Of a DNA stretch of 17,874 nt, positions 1-6,083 are shown piece after piece. Under the pieces are notes generated by a model. It searched no databases, was not told the origin of the DNA, and saw only the letters and a list, made by a program, of their open reading frames with translations. Origin of the DNA: Methanomassiliicoccales archaeon PtaB.Bin134 (GTDB lineage: Archaea > Thermoplasmatota > Thermoplasmata > Methanomassiliicoccales > UBA472); NCBI GenBank assembly GCA_002067045.1, contig MVPZ01000060.1:1-17874 (forward strand). Reading direction: 5' to 3'. A program made the translations under genes and the position numbers. How positions within the stretch are numbered: position 1 is the stretch's first letter; each line of letters opens with the position of its first letter.

Positions 1-215
1 ATCCCCCAGACCGCCTTGCTCCTGAAGAGGGAGTAGTCGAACTTGATCAGGAAGAAGATGGGCAGTATCGAGATGGCCGAGACCAGCGAGCGCATCGCCG
101 AGAACAGGTAGGGATCGGTGCTGTCCACGCCCAGCTTCCCGGCCACGAAGGAGGTGCCCCAGATCATGCCCGCTAGGATGAGCAGGGCATGGGTGTGGCG
201 CGGGGGCTCGGTCAT
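1..215 (-). CDS. EamA/DMT-family transporter, N-terminal fragment (cut by window edge)
   Basis: About 71 residues are visible, beginning MTEPPRHTHALLILAGMIWG, then TSFVAGKLGV and SAMRSLVSAISILPIFFLI. The pattern of a short polar start, a first membrane helix with a Trp-Gly-x-Ser/Thr-Phe turn, and a second helix opening with an Arg is typical of the first EamA repeat of drug/metabolite transporters. These are inner-membrane carriers with ten helices that export or import small metabolites; the substrate cannot be read from this fragment. The rest lies left of the window. The ATG at 215 has a TATA-like element about 28 bp upstream, inside the short spacer after the preceding gene, so it probably has its own promoter and almost no leader. 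Family call is fairly sure; the function is open. Confidence 0.75.
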   Translation of the reverse strand, partial: MTEPPRHTHALLILAGMIWGTSFVAGKLGVDSTDPYLFSAMRSLVSAISILPIFFLIKFDYSLFRSKAVWG

Positions 216-237
216 GCCCAGCCCTTATCCAATCCAT

Positions 238-247
238 CTATTTATTA
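238..247 (-). promoter_or_regulatory. TATA-like element for the EamA transporter gene
   Basis: On the minus strand the spacer reads TAATAAATAG, centred about 28 bp before the ATG at 215. It is AT-rich inside otherwise GC-rich sequence, which fits an archaeal TATA box giving a leaderless or nearly leaderless transcript. Confidence 0.45.
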
Positions 248-260
248 CAGATGGAGCTCC

Positions 261-1304
261 TCAATAGATGCCGCCCGGCTCCATGCTGGCGCCCTTGACC
301 CAGGACAGCTGGGTGACCTTCGCACCGTCGCCCAGCACGCAGTCCACCACCACCGCCCCGGCCCCTATGGCGCAGCCCTCCCCGATGATGCTGCCCTGCA
401 CCAGGGCCCCTTCCCCCACGGATACGGAATCGAGGAGCAGGCTGCCCTCCACGGAGCACCCGGCCCCCAGGGAGCAGGACCGCCCGACGACGCTGCCATG
501 CACCCTGGCCCCTTCGGCCCTGCCCTCTCCCACGAAGAAGAACGGCGGCTCGGCCTTGGAACCTGGAGGAGCGGCGGAGCCGGTCCTCCGGGAGGCCATG
601 TCCATGTTGGCCAGGTACAGGTCCGAGGGCCGCCCTATGTCCTTCCAGTAGCCGTTCAGCGGGGTGGCGTAGAGCCCTCGGCCCCTCTCCAGCATGTCCA
701 TGTACAGGTTCTTGGAGAAATCATACTTCTGGCCTGGAGGTATCATGCCCAGCACCTCCTTCTCCAGGACGTACGTGCCGGCGTTGATCACCCGGGAGAA
801 CACCTCCTCGGTGCGGGGCTTCTCCTTGAAGCGCTCGATGCGGCCGTCGGCGTCCACGCCCACGATGCCGAACTGCTCGGGATGCTCGACCTCGGTCAGG
901 CCCATGGTGGCCTCCGCCCCCTTGCGCGCATGGAAGTCTATCAGCGCCCCCAGGTCGGCGTCGGTGAGGGTGTCCCCGCTGCCCACCACGAAGGTCCCCT
1001 CCAGACGGTCCTCCAGCAGCTTCACCGCCCCCGCGGTGCCCATGGGCTCCCTCTCGTAGGCGAACTCGATGTCCACGCCGAACCGCCGGCCGTCCCCCAG
1101 CGCCCTGACCACGTCCTCGGAGCGGTAGCCGCAGGCCAGGATGATATGGCGCACCCCGGCCTGGGCCAGGGAGGAGATGACATACTCTATGCAAGGAACG
1201 CCCAGCACCGGCAGCAGGGGCTTCGGCCTCGAGGAGGTGAGCGGCCGAAGGCGGGTGCCCTCCCCTCCGGCCAGAATAACCGCCTGCCCAACCCTTCCGG
1301 TCAT
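261..1304 (-). CDS. Sugar-phosphate nucleotidylyltransferase with C-terminal left-handed beta-helix
   Basis: The 347-residue protein opens with the nucleotidyltransferase signature GGEGTRLRPLT (about residues 13-23) followed by the RPKPLLPV lysine motif. It has GSGD near residue 110 in the place of the usual metal-binding Gly-Asp, and GYWKDIGRPSDLYLANMDM near 220, the product-side motif of the GCD1/ManC group. From about residue 245 the sequence turns into hexapeptide repeats (V-x-G-S, G-x-G-C), a left-handed beta-helix. Such enzymes join a nucleotide triphosphate to a sugar-1-phosphate to give NDP-sugars for glycans. Whether the product is GDP-mannose, dTDP/UDP-glucose or UDP-GlcNAc cannot be told. 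The ATG lies 4 bp after the stop of the DUF89 gene, so the two are very likely co-transcribed and translationally coupled. Confidence 0.88.
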   Translation of the reverse strand: MTGRVGQAVILAGGEGTRLRPLTSSRPKPLLPVLGVPCIEYVISSLAQAGVRHIILACGYRSEDVVRALGDGRRFGVDIEFAYEREPMGTAGAVKLLEDRLEGTFVVGSGDTLTDADLGALIDFHARKGAEATMGLTEVEHPEQFGIVGVDADGRIERFKEKPRTEEVFSRVINAGTYVLEKEVLGMIPPGQKYDFSKNLYMDMLERGRGLYATPLNGYWKDIGRPSDLYLANMDMASRRTGSAAPPGSKAEPPFFFVGEGRAEGARVHGSVVGRSCSLGAGCSVEGSLLLDSVSVGEGALVQGSIIGEGCAIGAGAVVVDCVLGDGAKVTQLSWVKGASMEPGGIY

Positions 1305-1308
1305 TGGA

Positions 1309-2175
1309 TCATCGCTCCAGCACCTTGATGACGTTGCGGTCCTTCCTGGCCCCTATGGCCTTGGACACGGGGAGGCACTTGCTGCGCAGCAGGTGGGCCA
1401 TGGGCCGTATGCCGCTGTCGGAGAGGGCCTCGAAGTTGGCCATGCCCTTGGCCAGGACCAGGTCCGCCCGGGAGAAGGCCTCCAGGAGCTCCCTGGGCGC
1501 CTTTTCCAGGTCCACGCCTATGGCGAACGCCCCGGTGGTCAGGCAGGCGCTCAGCGCCTTGTCCGCCCCGGAGGCCGCCAGGTCCTCCCAGGTGGCGTCG
1601 GTGATTATCGATTCGCCCTTCACCACCCCGGTCACCGCCAGGCCCATGGACCTCAGCTCCCTTATGAGTATGGTGTCCAGCACGATCTCCCCGCAGTTGT
1701 CGAAGAGGTACAGCACCTCCTTGGCCCCCCTGAGCAGCTCCCTCAGCCTCTCCACGTCGTCGGGCTCCGGCTCCTCGGATACTATGGCCTCGAAGGTGTG
1801 CCTCAGCTCCTCGGGGCTCTCGAAGCCCCCAATTCCGAAGTCCATCACGTTGCCGGCGATGGCCACCAGGCAGGCGGTCCTGAGCCGGTCGGTGGAGGCC
1901 TGCATAAGCTCTTCGGCCCGGGGCAGCAGCGAGGCGGCCACCCGGTTGGCCTCGGCCTTCAGCCCGCGGTAGGGATCGTCCACGCCCAGCAGGTCGTAGG
2001 ACAGCCTGTGCACCTTGGTGGCCAGGGCCGCCGAGTTGGTGCCCGGCTCCCACTCCTCGGACAGCAGGCGGACGCACGATGACATGACCTTGGCCTCCAG
2101 TGAGGGGTCTACCAGCCGGGTCTGGAAAAGTACCCGGCGCAAGAGACAGGGGGCGCACTCTGCGGTGAACTCCAT
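1309..2175 (-). CDS. DUF89 (AF1104-type) metal-dependent phosphatase
   Basis: 288 residues from ATG 2175. The N-terminus has CAPC (C7, C10), typical of the archaeal DUF89 group. Core motifs follow: GNVMDFG (108-114), LFDNCGEIVLDT (157-168) with the metal-binding Asp159-Asn160, VVKGESIITD (184-193), and LAKGMANFEAL (241-251). Characterised DUF89 enzymes are divalent-metal phosphatases that remove sugar phosphates and related damaged metabolites; the specific substrate here is not known. The frame stays open far upstream, antisense to cdc48, but that part is compositional. This start is chosen because family homology begins here and a TATA box lies 26 bp upstream, which makes the transcript leaderless. 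It sits directly before a sugar nucleotidyltransferase, suggesting sugar-phosphate substrates. Confidence 0.87.
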   Translation of the reverse strand: MEFTAECAPCLLRRVLFQTRLVDPSLEAKVMSSCVRLLSEEWEPGTNSAALATKVHRLSYDLLGVDDPYRGLKAEANRVAASLLPRAEELMQASTDRLRTACLVAIAGNVMDFGIGGFESPEELRHTFEAIVSEEPEPDDVERLRELLRGAKEVLYLFDNCGEIVLDTILIRELRSMGLAVTGVVKGESIITDATWEDLAASGADKALSACLTTGAFAIGVDLEKAPRELLEAFSRADLVLAKGMANFEALSDSGIRPMAHLLRSKCLPVSKAIGARKDRNVIKVLER

Positions 2176-2196
2176 GAGCGTGAAAGAGGGGCGGCG

Positions 2197-2211
2197 ATAA
2201 TATTCCTTTCG
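2197..2211 (-). promoter_or_regulatory. BRE/TATA promoter of the DUF89-nucleotidyltransferase pair
   Basis: On the minus strand CGAAAGG is followed by AATATTAT (2204 to 2197). The TATA centre is about 26 bp from the ATG at 2175, the standard archaeal TATA-to-start distance, and there is no Shine-Dalgarno sequence before that ATG. This predicts a leaderless mRNA. Confidence 0.55.
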
Positions 2212-2223
2212 TTCCTCCTGTGC

Positions 2224-2236
2224 AAAGTTAATATCC
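2224..2236 (+). promoter_or_regulatory. BRE/TATA-like promoter of cdc48
   Basis: AAAGTTAATATCC lies about 32 bp before the ATG at 2263. A purine-rich BRE-like part precedes TTAATAT. The predicted transcription start is about 2257, giving a leader of a few bases. It overlaps the spacer that also carries the divergent DUF89 promoter. Confidence 0.45.
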
Positions 2237-2262
2237 AGAGAACAGATTTCGAATGCGATATC

Positions 2263-4461
2263 ATGGCCGATTCCGTTCTTCTCCGGGTGGCGAAAGCCCA
2301 GTTGCAAAATGAGGTGGGGTTGGGACGCGCCCGCCTGGACATGAAGACCAGGAAGGAGCTGGGAGTGGAGGTCGGTCATGCCGTGGAGATCGTGGGCAAG
2401 AGGATGACCGTGGCCAGGGTCTTCCGCGCCCAGCAGGAGGACGAGGGCAAGGACATCATCCGCATCGACGGCATGATACGCTCCAACGCCGGGGTGTCCA
2501 TAGGGGAGAGGGTCACGGTGAGCAAGGCCGACCCCCAGCCGGCCACCAAGGTGGTGCTGGTGCCCAAGCCGCCGACCGGCAAGCACGTGACCATGGGAGC
2601 GGGCGTCGACGACCTGCTGAGGAAGAGCCTGAGCGGCCGGCCCATGGTCAAGGGCGACGAGTTCCTGGTGCCCAATTACGGATGGGGTTCGAACTACGGG
2701 GCGTTCAACGTGCTGTCCACCACCCCGGCGGGGGTGGTGACCATCGCCGAGCACACCGAGATCGTGATCAGAACGGACGCCAGCGAGGTCAAGGAGACCC
2801 TGGCCCCCTCGGTCACCTACGACGACATCGGGGGGCTGGAGGACGTATTGCAGCGCATACGGGAGATGATAGAGCTGCCCCTCAAGCATCCGGAGATATT
2901 CGAGCGCCTGGGCATCGACGCGCCAAAGGGCGTCCTGCTCTACGGCCCCCCGGGGACCGGGAAGACGCTGCTGGCCAAGGCGGTGGCCAACGAATCGGGC
3001 GCCTCCTTCTACTCCATCCAGGGACCGGAGATAATGTCCAAGTTCTATGGCCAGAGCGAGGAGAAGCTCCGCGAGAAGTTCGAGGAGGCGGAGAAGAACG
3101 CCCCCTCCATCGTTTTCATCGACGAGATAGATTCCATAGCCCCCAAGCGCGAGGACGTCACCGGGGAGGTGGAGAGGAGGGTGGTGGCCCAGCTGCTCAC
3201 GCTCATGGACGGTATGTCCGAGCGCGGCCAGGTTATCGTCATCGGCGCCACCAACCGCCAGGACGCCATGGACCCCGCGCTGCGCCGCCCCGGACGGTTC
3301 GATAGGGAGATAGAGGTGGGGGTGCCCTCCTTCCAGGGCAGGAAGGAGATCATGCAGATCCACACCCGGGGCATGCCCCTGGACGAGGACGTGAACCTGG
3401 ACCAGTACGCACAGGTCACCCACGGCTTCGCCGGGGCCGACCTGGCCGCCCTGTCCCGGGAGGCGGCCATGAAGTGCCTGGCGCGCTTCGTCCCGATCAT
3501 TGACCTGGACCGGGCCATACCGGCCGACGTGCTGTCCCAGATGAAGGTCACCAGCGCCGACTTCGACGCGGCGCTCAGGGAGATCGAGCCCTCGGCCATG
3601 CGGGAGGTGCTGGTGGAGATCCCCACGGTGAGCTGGAACGAGATAGGGGGACTGGAGGACGTCAAGCAGCAGCTCAAGGAGGTCGTGGAGATGCCCATGG
3701 AGAGGCCGGAGGCCTTCCGGCGCATGGGCGTGCGGCCCTCGCAGGGCGTCCTGCTCTACGGCCCCCCGGGGACCGGGAAGACGCTGCTGGCCAAGGCGGT
3801 GGCCAACGAGTCCAAGGCCAACTTCATAAGCATTAAGGGCCCGGAGATAATGTCCAAGTGGTACGGCGAGAGCGAGAGGGCCCTGCGCGACGTGTTCAAG
3901 AAGGCCCGCCAGGTGGCCCCGGCCATCGTGTTCCTGGATGAGATCGATGCCATCGCCCCCCGCAGGGGCATACATGAGGGGCCCAAGGTCACCGAGGCCC
4001 TGGTCAACCAGCTGCTCACCCTCATGGACGGGCTAACCTCCCGGGAGGGGATCACCGTGATCGCCGCCACCAACCGCCCGGACATAATGGACGGCGCCCT
4101 GCTGCGCCCCGGTCGGTTCGACCGGCTGGTGCTGGTGCCGGTACCGGACGCCCCGGCCCGCAGGGCCATACTGCAGGTGCACACCCGCAGCATGCCCCTG
4201 AAGGAGGTGAACGTGGACGATCTGGTGTCCCGCACGGAGGGCTTCGTGGGAGCGGACCTGGAGAACCTCTGCCGGGAGGCGGCCATGATCGCCCTGCGGC
4301 AGGACCGCGACGCCGCGGTGGTGGAGATGAGGCACTTCGAGGCCGCCTTCAAGACGGTCAAGCCCTCGGTGGACAAGGAGTCCGCCAAGCAGTACGATAA
4401 CATGAGCAAGAGCTTGCACAAGGCCCGGGGCGGCATGGACGACCTGGGCATATTCAGGTAG
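2263..4461 (+). CDS. cdc48: Cdc48/VCP/VAT-type AAA+ ATPase (two-ring unfoldase)
   Basis: A 732-residue hexameric ATPase that unfolds proteins and feeds them to the proteasome or takes complexes apart. Residues 1 to about 90 form the double-psi barrel (start LRVAKAQLQNEVGLGRARLD), about 100-180 the second N-domain half. The D1 ring has Walker A GPPGTGKT (228-235) and Walker B FIDEID with Glu288; the D2 ring has Walker A at 500-507 and Walker B FLDEID with Glu560. Both keep the LRRPGRFDR/LLRPGRFDR arginine-finger region, so both rings look active. The protein ends in Ile-Phe-Arg, close to the Hb-Tyr-X tail used to dock on the 20S proteasome, with Phe for Tyr. Length matches archaeal family members. 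A 67-bp stretch is repeated perfectly between D1 and D2. A Cys-rich gene follows after 9 bp. Confidence 0.97.
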   Translation: MADSVLLRVAKAQLQNEVGLGRARLDMKTRKELGVEVGHAVEIVGKRMTVARVFRAQQEDEGKDIIRIDGMIRSNAGVSIGERVTVSKADPQPATKVVLVPKPPTGKHVTMGAGVDDLLRKSLSGRPMVKGDEFLVPNYGWGSNYGAFNVLSTTPAGVVTIAEHTEIVIRTDASEVKETLAPSVTYDDIGGLEDVLQRIREMIELPLKHPEIFERLGIDAPKGVLLYGPPGTGKTLLAKAVANESGASFYSIQGPEIMSKFYGQSEEKLREKFEEAEKNAPSIVFIDEIDSIAPKREDVTGEVERRVVAQLLTLMDGMSERGQVIVIGATNRQDAMDPALRRPGRFDREIEVGVPSFQGRKEIMQIHTRGMPLDEDVNLDQYAQVTHGFAGADLAALSREAAMKCLARFVPIIDLDRAIPADVLSQMKVTSADFDAALREIEPSAMREVLVEIPTVSWNEIGGLEDVKQQLKEVVEMPMERPEAFRRMGVRPSQGVLLYGPPGTGKTLLAKAVANESKANFISIKGPEIMSKWYGESERALRDVFKKARQVAPAIVFLDEIDAIAPRRGIHEGPKVTEALVNQLLTLMDGLTSREGITVIAATNRPDIMDGALLRPGRFDRLVLVPVPDAPARRAILQVHTRSMPLKEVNVDDLVSRTEGFVGADLENLCREAAMIALRQDRDAAVVEMRHFEAAFKTVKPSVDKESAKQYDNMSKSLHKARGGMDDLGIFR
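2927..2993 (+). repeat. Perfect 67-bp direct repeat, copy 1 (D1 Walker A region of cdc48)
   Basis: Every base from 2927 to 2993 matches 3743-3809, an offset of 816 bp (272 codons). The stretch encodes the P-loop and following helix of the first ATPase ring. Codon choices are identical at all shared positions, including wobble bases. Confidence 0.9.
3743..3809 (+). repeat. Perfect 67-bp direct repeat, copy 2 (D2 Walker A region of cdc48)
   Basis: Second copy of the 67-bp identity found at 2927-2993. The two sequences diverge immediately on both sides (A versus C before, A versus G after), although a further 19-bp identity occurs downstream around the IMSK motif. Confidence 0.9.
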
Positions 4462-4470
4462 GTGTGATCG

Positions 4471-5061
4471 ATGGTCAAGGTGTTGAAGCCGAACGGAACG
4501 GTCAAGAAGGTCCAGCCCAAGAAGGAAGAGGTCGTCAAGGAGACCGCCAAGAAGGCCCCGGCGAAGAGTGCCAAGCAGGCTCCCCAGCTGGACCTGCGAG
4601 AGGAGAGCCTGCGCATGCTCGCCCAGTTCTACCTGGGGGAGATGGACCTTTCCATGAAGATGCGCCAGATGACCGTGGCCTCGGGCAAGCAGCCCCCGGA
4701 GTGGATGGCGGCGCTGGAGATCCTCAAGGAGATCATAATCAAGACCGAGCACCCCGATCAGAAGCTGAAGATGTACCAGGCCATGGTGGACCTGCTGGCC
4801 AAAACGGGGCAGAAGGAGGACCTGCGCACCATCCAGGAGATCATCGCCCGCTACAACCTGAAGTCCTTCAAGGACATGGGCTTCGAGAGGGTGGAGATAG
4901 AGTGCGCCAAGGACGCCTGTCCGGCCTGCCGCAAGATGGCGGGCAAGAGGCTCAGGATAGACGAGGCCATGGAGACCATGCCCATCCCCTGCCGCGACTG
5001 CGGGAAGGAGATGGATGCCGTCAAGGGCTACTGCCGCTGCCGCTACTTCGCCATCTTCTGA
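4471..5061 (+). CDS. Uncharacterised protein with Lys-rich tail, helical core and Cys-rich C-terminus
   Basis: 196 residues, not recognised as a named family. Residues 1-40 are Lys/Pro/Ala-rich and probably disordered. Residues 42-135 are predicted helical. The C-terminus carries seven cysteines: C145, CPAC (150-153), CRDC (174-177) and CRC (188-190), arranged like a metal site. The order Cys-x-x-Cys-Arg, a Gly-Lys segment, then a Pro and a late Cys-Arg-Cys loosely recalls the tail of phage Mu gpF/SPP1 gp7 minor head proteins, but the match is too weak to name it so. The ATG follows the cdc48 stop by 9 bp and is preceded by GGTGTGATC, close to the archaeal GGTGATC ribosome-binding sequence, so it is very likely co-expressed with Cdc48 and may be a partner or adaptor. 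Confidence 0.8.
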   Translation: MVKVLKPNGTVKKVQPKKEEVVKETAKKAPAKSAKQAPQLDLREESLRMLAQFYLGEMDLSMKMRQMTVASGKQPPEWMAALEILKEIIIKTEHPDQKLKMYQAMVDLLAKTGQKEDLRTIQEIIARYNLKSFKDMGFERVEIECAKDACPACRKMAGKRLRIDEAMETMPIPCRDCGKEMDAVKGYCRCRYFAIF

Positions 5062-5082
5062 TGGCCCCTGGAACCCCAGTCC

Positions 5083-5098
5083 ATAAATCTATAAATAC
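5083..5098 (+). promoter_or_regulatory. TATA promoter of the first PRC-barrel gene
   Basis: ATAAATCTATAAATAC is the strongest AT-rich box in this part of the window. The expected start is near 5120, giving a leader of about 28 bases that holds a GGGGTG ribosome-binding site (5137-5142) five to six bases before the ATG at 5148. Confidence 0.6.
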
Positions 5099-5147
5099 GC
5101 TCAATCTCATGCGATAGTTAATTCGGCCAACTGTTTGGGGTGCGCAA

Positions 5148-5390
5148 ATGAGGAAGTTCATATCCGAGCTGAAGGGAAAGACGGTCATGACCAACGACGG
5201 TCAGATTTTGGGCATGATAGACAACTTCGTGGTGGACACCGTCACCGGAGAGATAAACCATGTGCTGGTGGTCCCGGCGGAGGAGATCGACAGCCGTCTG
5301 TTCCGCACTGACAGCCACGGCCGCCTCGTGCTCCCGTTCAGCGAGATGAAGGATGTTCGTGACGTCGTGGTCATGAGCATCTCCCGCTAA
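5148..5390 (+). CDS. Single-domain PRC-barrel protein
   Basis: 80 residues that form just one PRC-barrel: strands ELKGKTVMTNDGQILGMIDN and FVVDTVTGEINHVLVVPAEE, then RLVLPFSEMKDVRDVVVM. The fold is a small beta-barrel related to the RimM C-terminus and usually works in protein-protein contacts. There is no signal peptide or membrane segment, so it is cytosolic. A TATA box and a ribosome-binding site precede it, so it has its own promoter. In haloarchaea, single PRC-barrel proteins (CdpB1/CdpB2) act in cell division with SepF; membership of that group is a possibility, not shown. A second, diverged PRC-barrel gene is at 16198-16470. The 48 bp to the convergent TPR gene show no clear terminator. 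Confidence 0.88.
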   Translation: MRKFISELKGKTVMTNDGQILGMIDNFVVDTVTGEINHVLVVPAEEIDSRLFRTDSHGRLVLPFSEMKDVRDVVVMSISR

Positions 5391-5438
5391 ACCCCAACCC
5401 CCAGTCCTTTTCATCGTTTCCTGCGACAGCGTAAGCCC

Positions 5439-6083
5439 TCAGCCCTTGGCCAGCACCTTGGTGCGGTCCCGGCCGGCCTGGGCCTCGCGGAACCCCGGGG
5501 CCTTGTCCAAAGCATCCTGATAGAGGCTGTGGGCCCACCGGTACTGCTTCTCGCCCTCGGCGATCACCCCCAGCATGTACAGGACGTCCGCGGACTCCTC
5601 CATCTTCAGGGCGGAGGTCAGGCTCTGCTTGGCCCCCTCGGTGTCCCCCAGGGCCATCTGCACGTTGCTGAGGTTCAGCAGGTACTCCGGCCTGCGGTCC
5701 TCCTCCACCGCGGCCTTGAGGACCTCGATGGCCCTCTCGTAGCCGCCGGAGGCGAACAGGGTGCAGCCGATGTTGTTCATGGCCTCGGAATGATGGGGAT
5801 CGACCTCCATGGCCAGCTCCATGAAGTGTATGGCCTGGTCGTAGTCGTACTCGCCCATGAAGCGCATGCACACCCCCAGGTTGTCCAGGCCCTCCGGGAA
5901 GGCCGGGAACTCGGAGATGAGCGCCTTGAGGAGCTTGGAGGCGTCGCGGTAACGTCCCAGGCGCATGAGGGCCAGCGCCTTGGCCAGCCGGACCGGCAGC
6001 TCCTGACCCCGCACGTCCATCCTGGACAGCTCGTTGTACTGCCCGTTCTCCAGTAGCTCCAGGGCCCGGCGGGACGTATCCAC
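5439..6083 (-). CDS. TPR-repeat protein
   Basis: 214 residues made mostly of tetratricopeptide repeats. A repeat core with the Asn-Leu/Asn-Ile-Gly pattern is visible around LDNLGVCMRFMGEYDYDQAIHFMELAMEVDP, EAMNNIGCTLFASGGYERAIEVL, YLLNLSNVQMALGDTEGA and ADVLYMLGVIAEGEKQYRWA (written here as separate segments). TPRs are scaffolds for protein contacts; the partner is unknown. No signal peptide or membrane helix. The start is GTG at 6083, abutting the stop of the upstream TPR gene directly (TGA then GTG), so it should be translated by coupling. Last gene of the six-gene run; it could be a split-off continuation of its long TPR neighbour. Confidence 0.82.
   Translation of the reverse strand: MDTSRRALELLENGQYNELSRMDVRGQELPVRLAKALALMRLGRYRDASKLLKALISEFPAFPEGLDNLGVCMRFMGEYDYDQAIHFMELAMEVDPHHSEAMNNIGCTLFASGGYERAIEVLKAAVEEDRRPEYLLNLSNVQMALGDTEGAKQSLTSALKMEESADVLYMLGVIAEGEKQYRWAHSLYQDALDKAPGFREAQAGRDRTKVLAKG

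Noticed and set aside
189..1328. 379-codon plus-strand open frame
   Set aside because: Antisense shadow of the nucleotidyltransferase, with low-complexity Gly/His/Pro/Leu-rich translation and no motif.
2176..3975. Open reading frame extending the DUF89 gene upstream to 888 codons on the minus strand
   Set aside because: The extension is antisense to cdc48 and has composition (Gly, His, Leu-rich) of a GC-rich shadow frame. DUF89 homology and the TATA box place the start at 2175.
4471..5061. Calling the Cys-rich protein a prophage head protein
   Set aside because: The resemblance is limited to the Cys/Arg spacing near the C-terminus, and no phage genes are nearby.
5391..5438. Terminator between the convergent PRC-barrel and TPR genes
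   Set aside because: The 48-bp spacer has only a short T run (CCTTTTC) and no stable stem; not enough to call.
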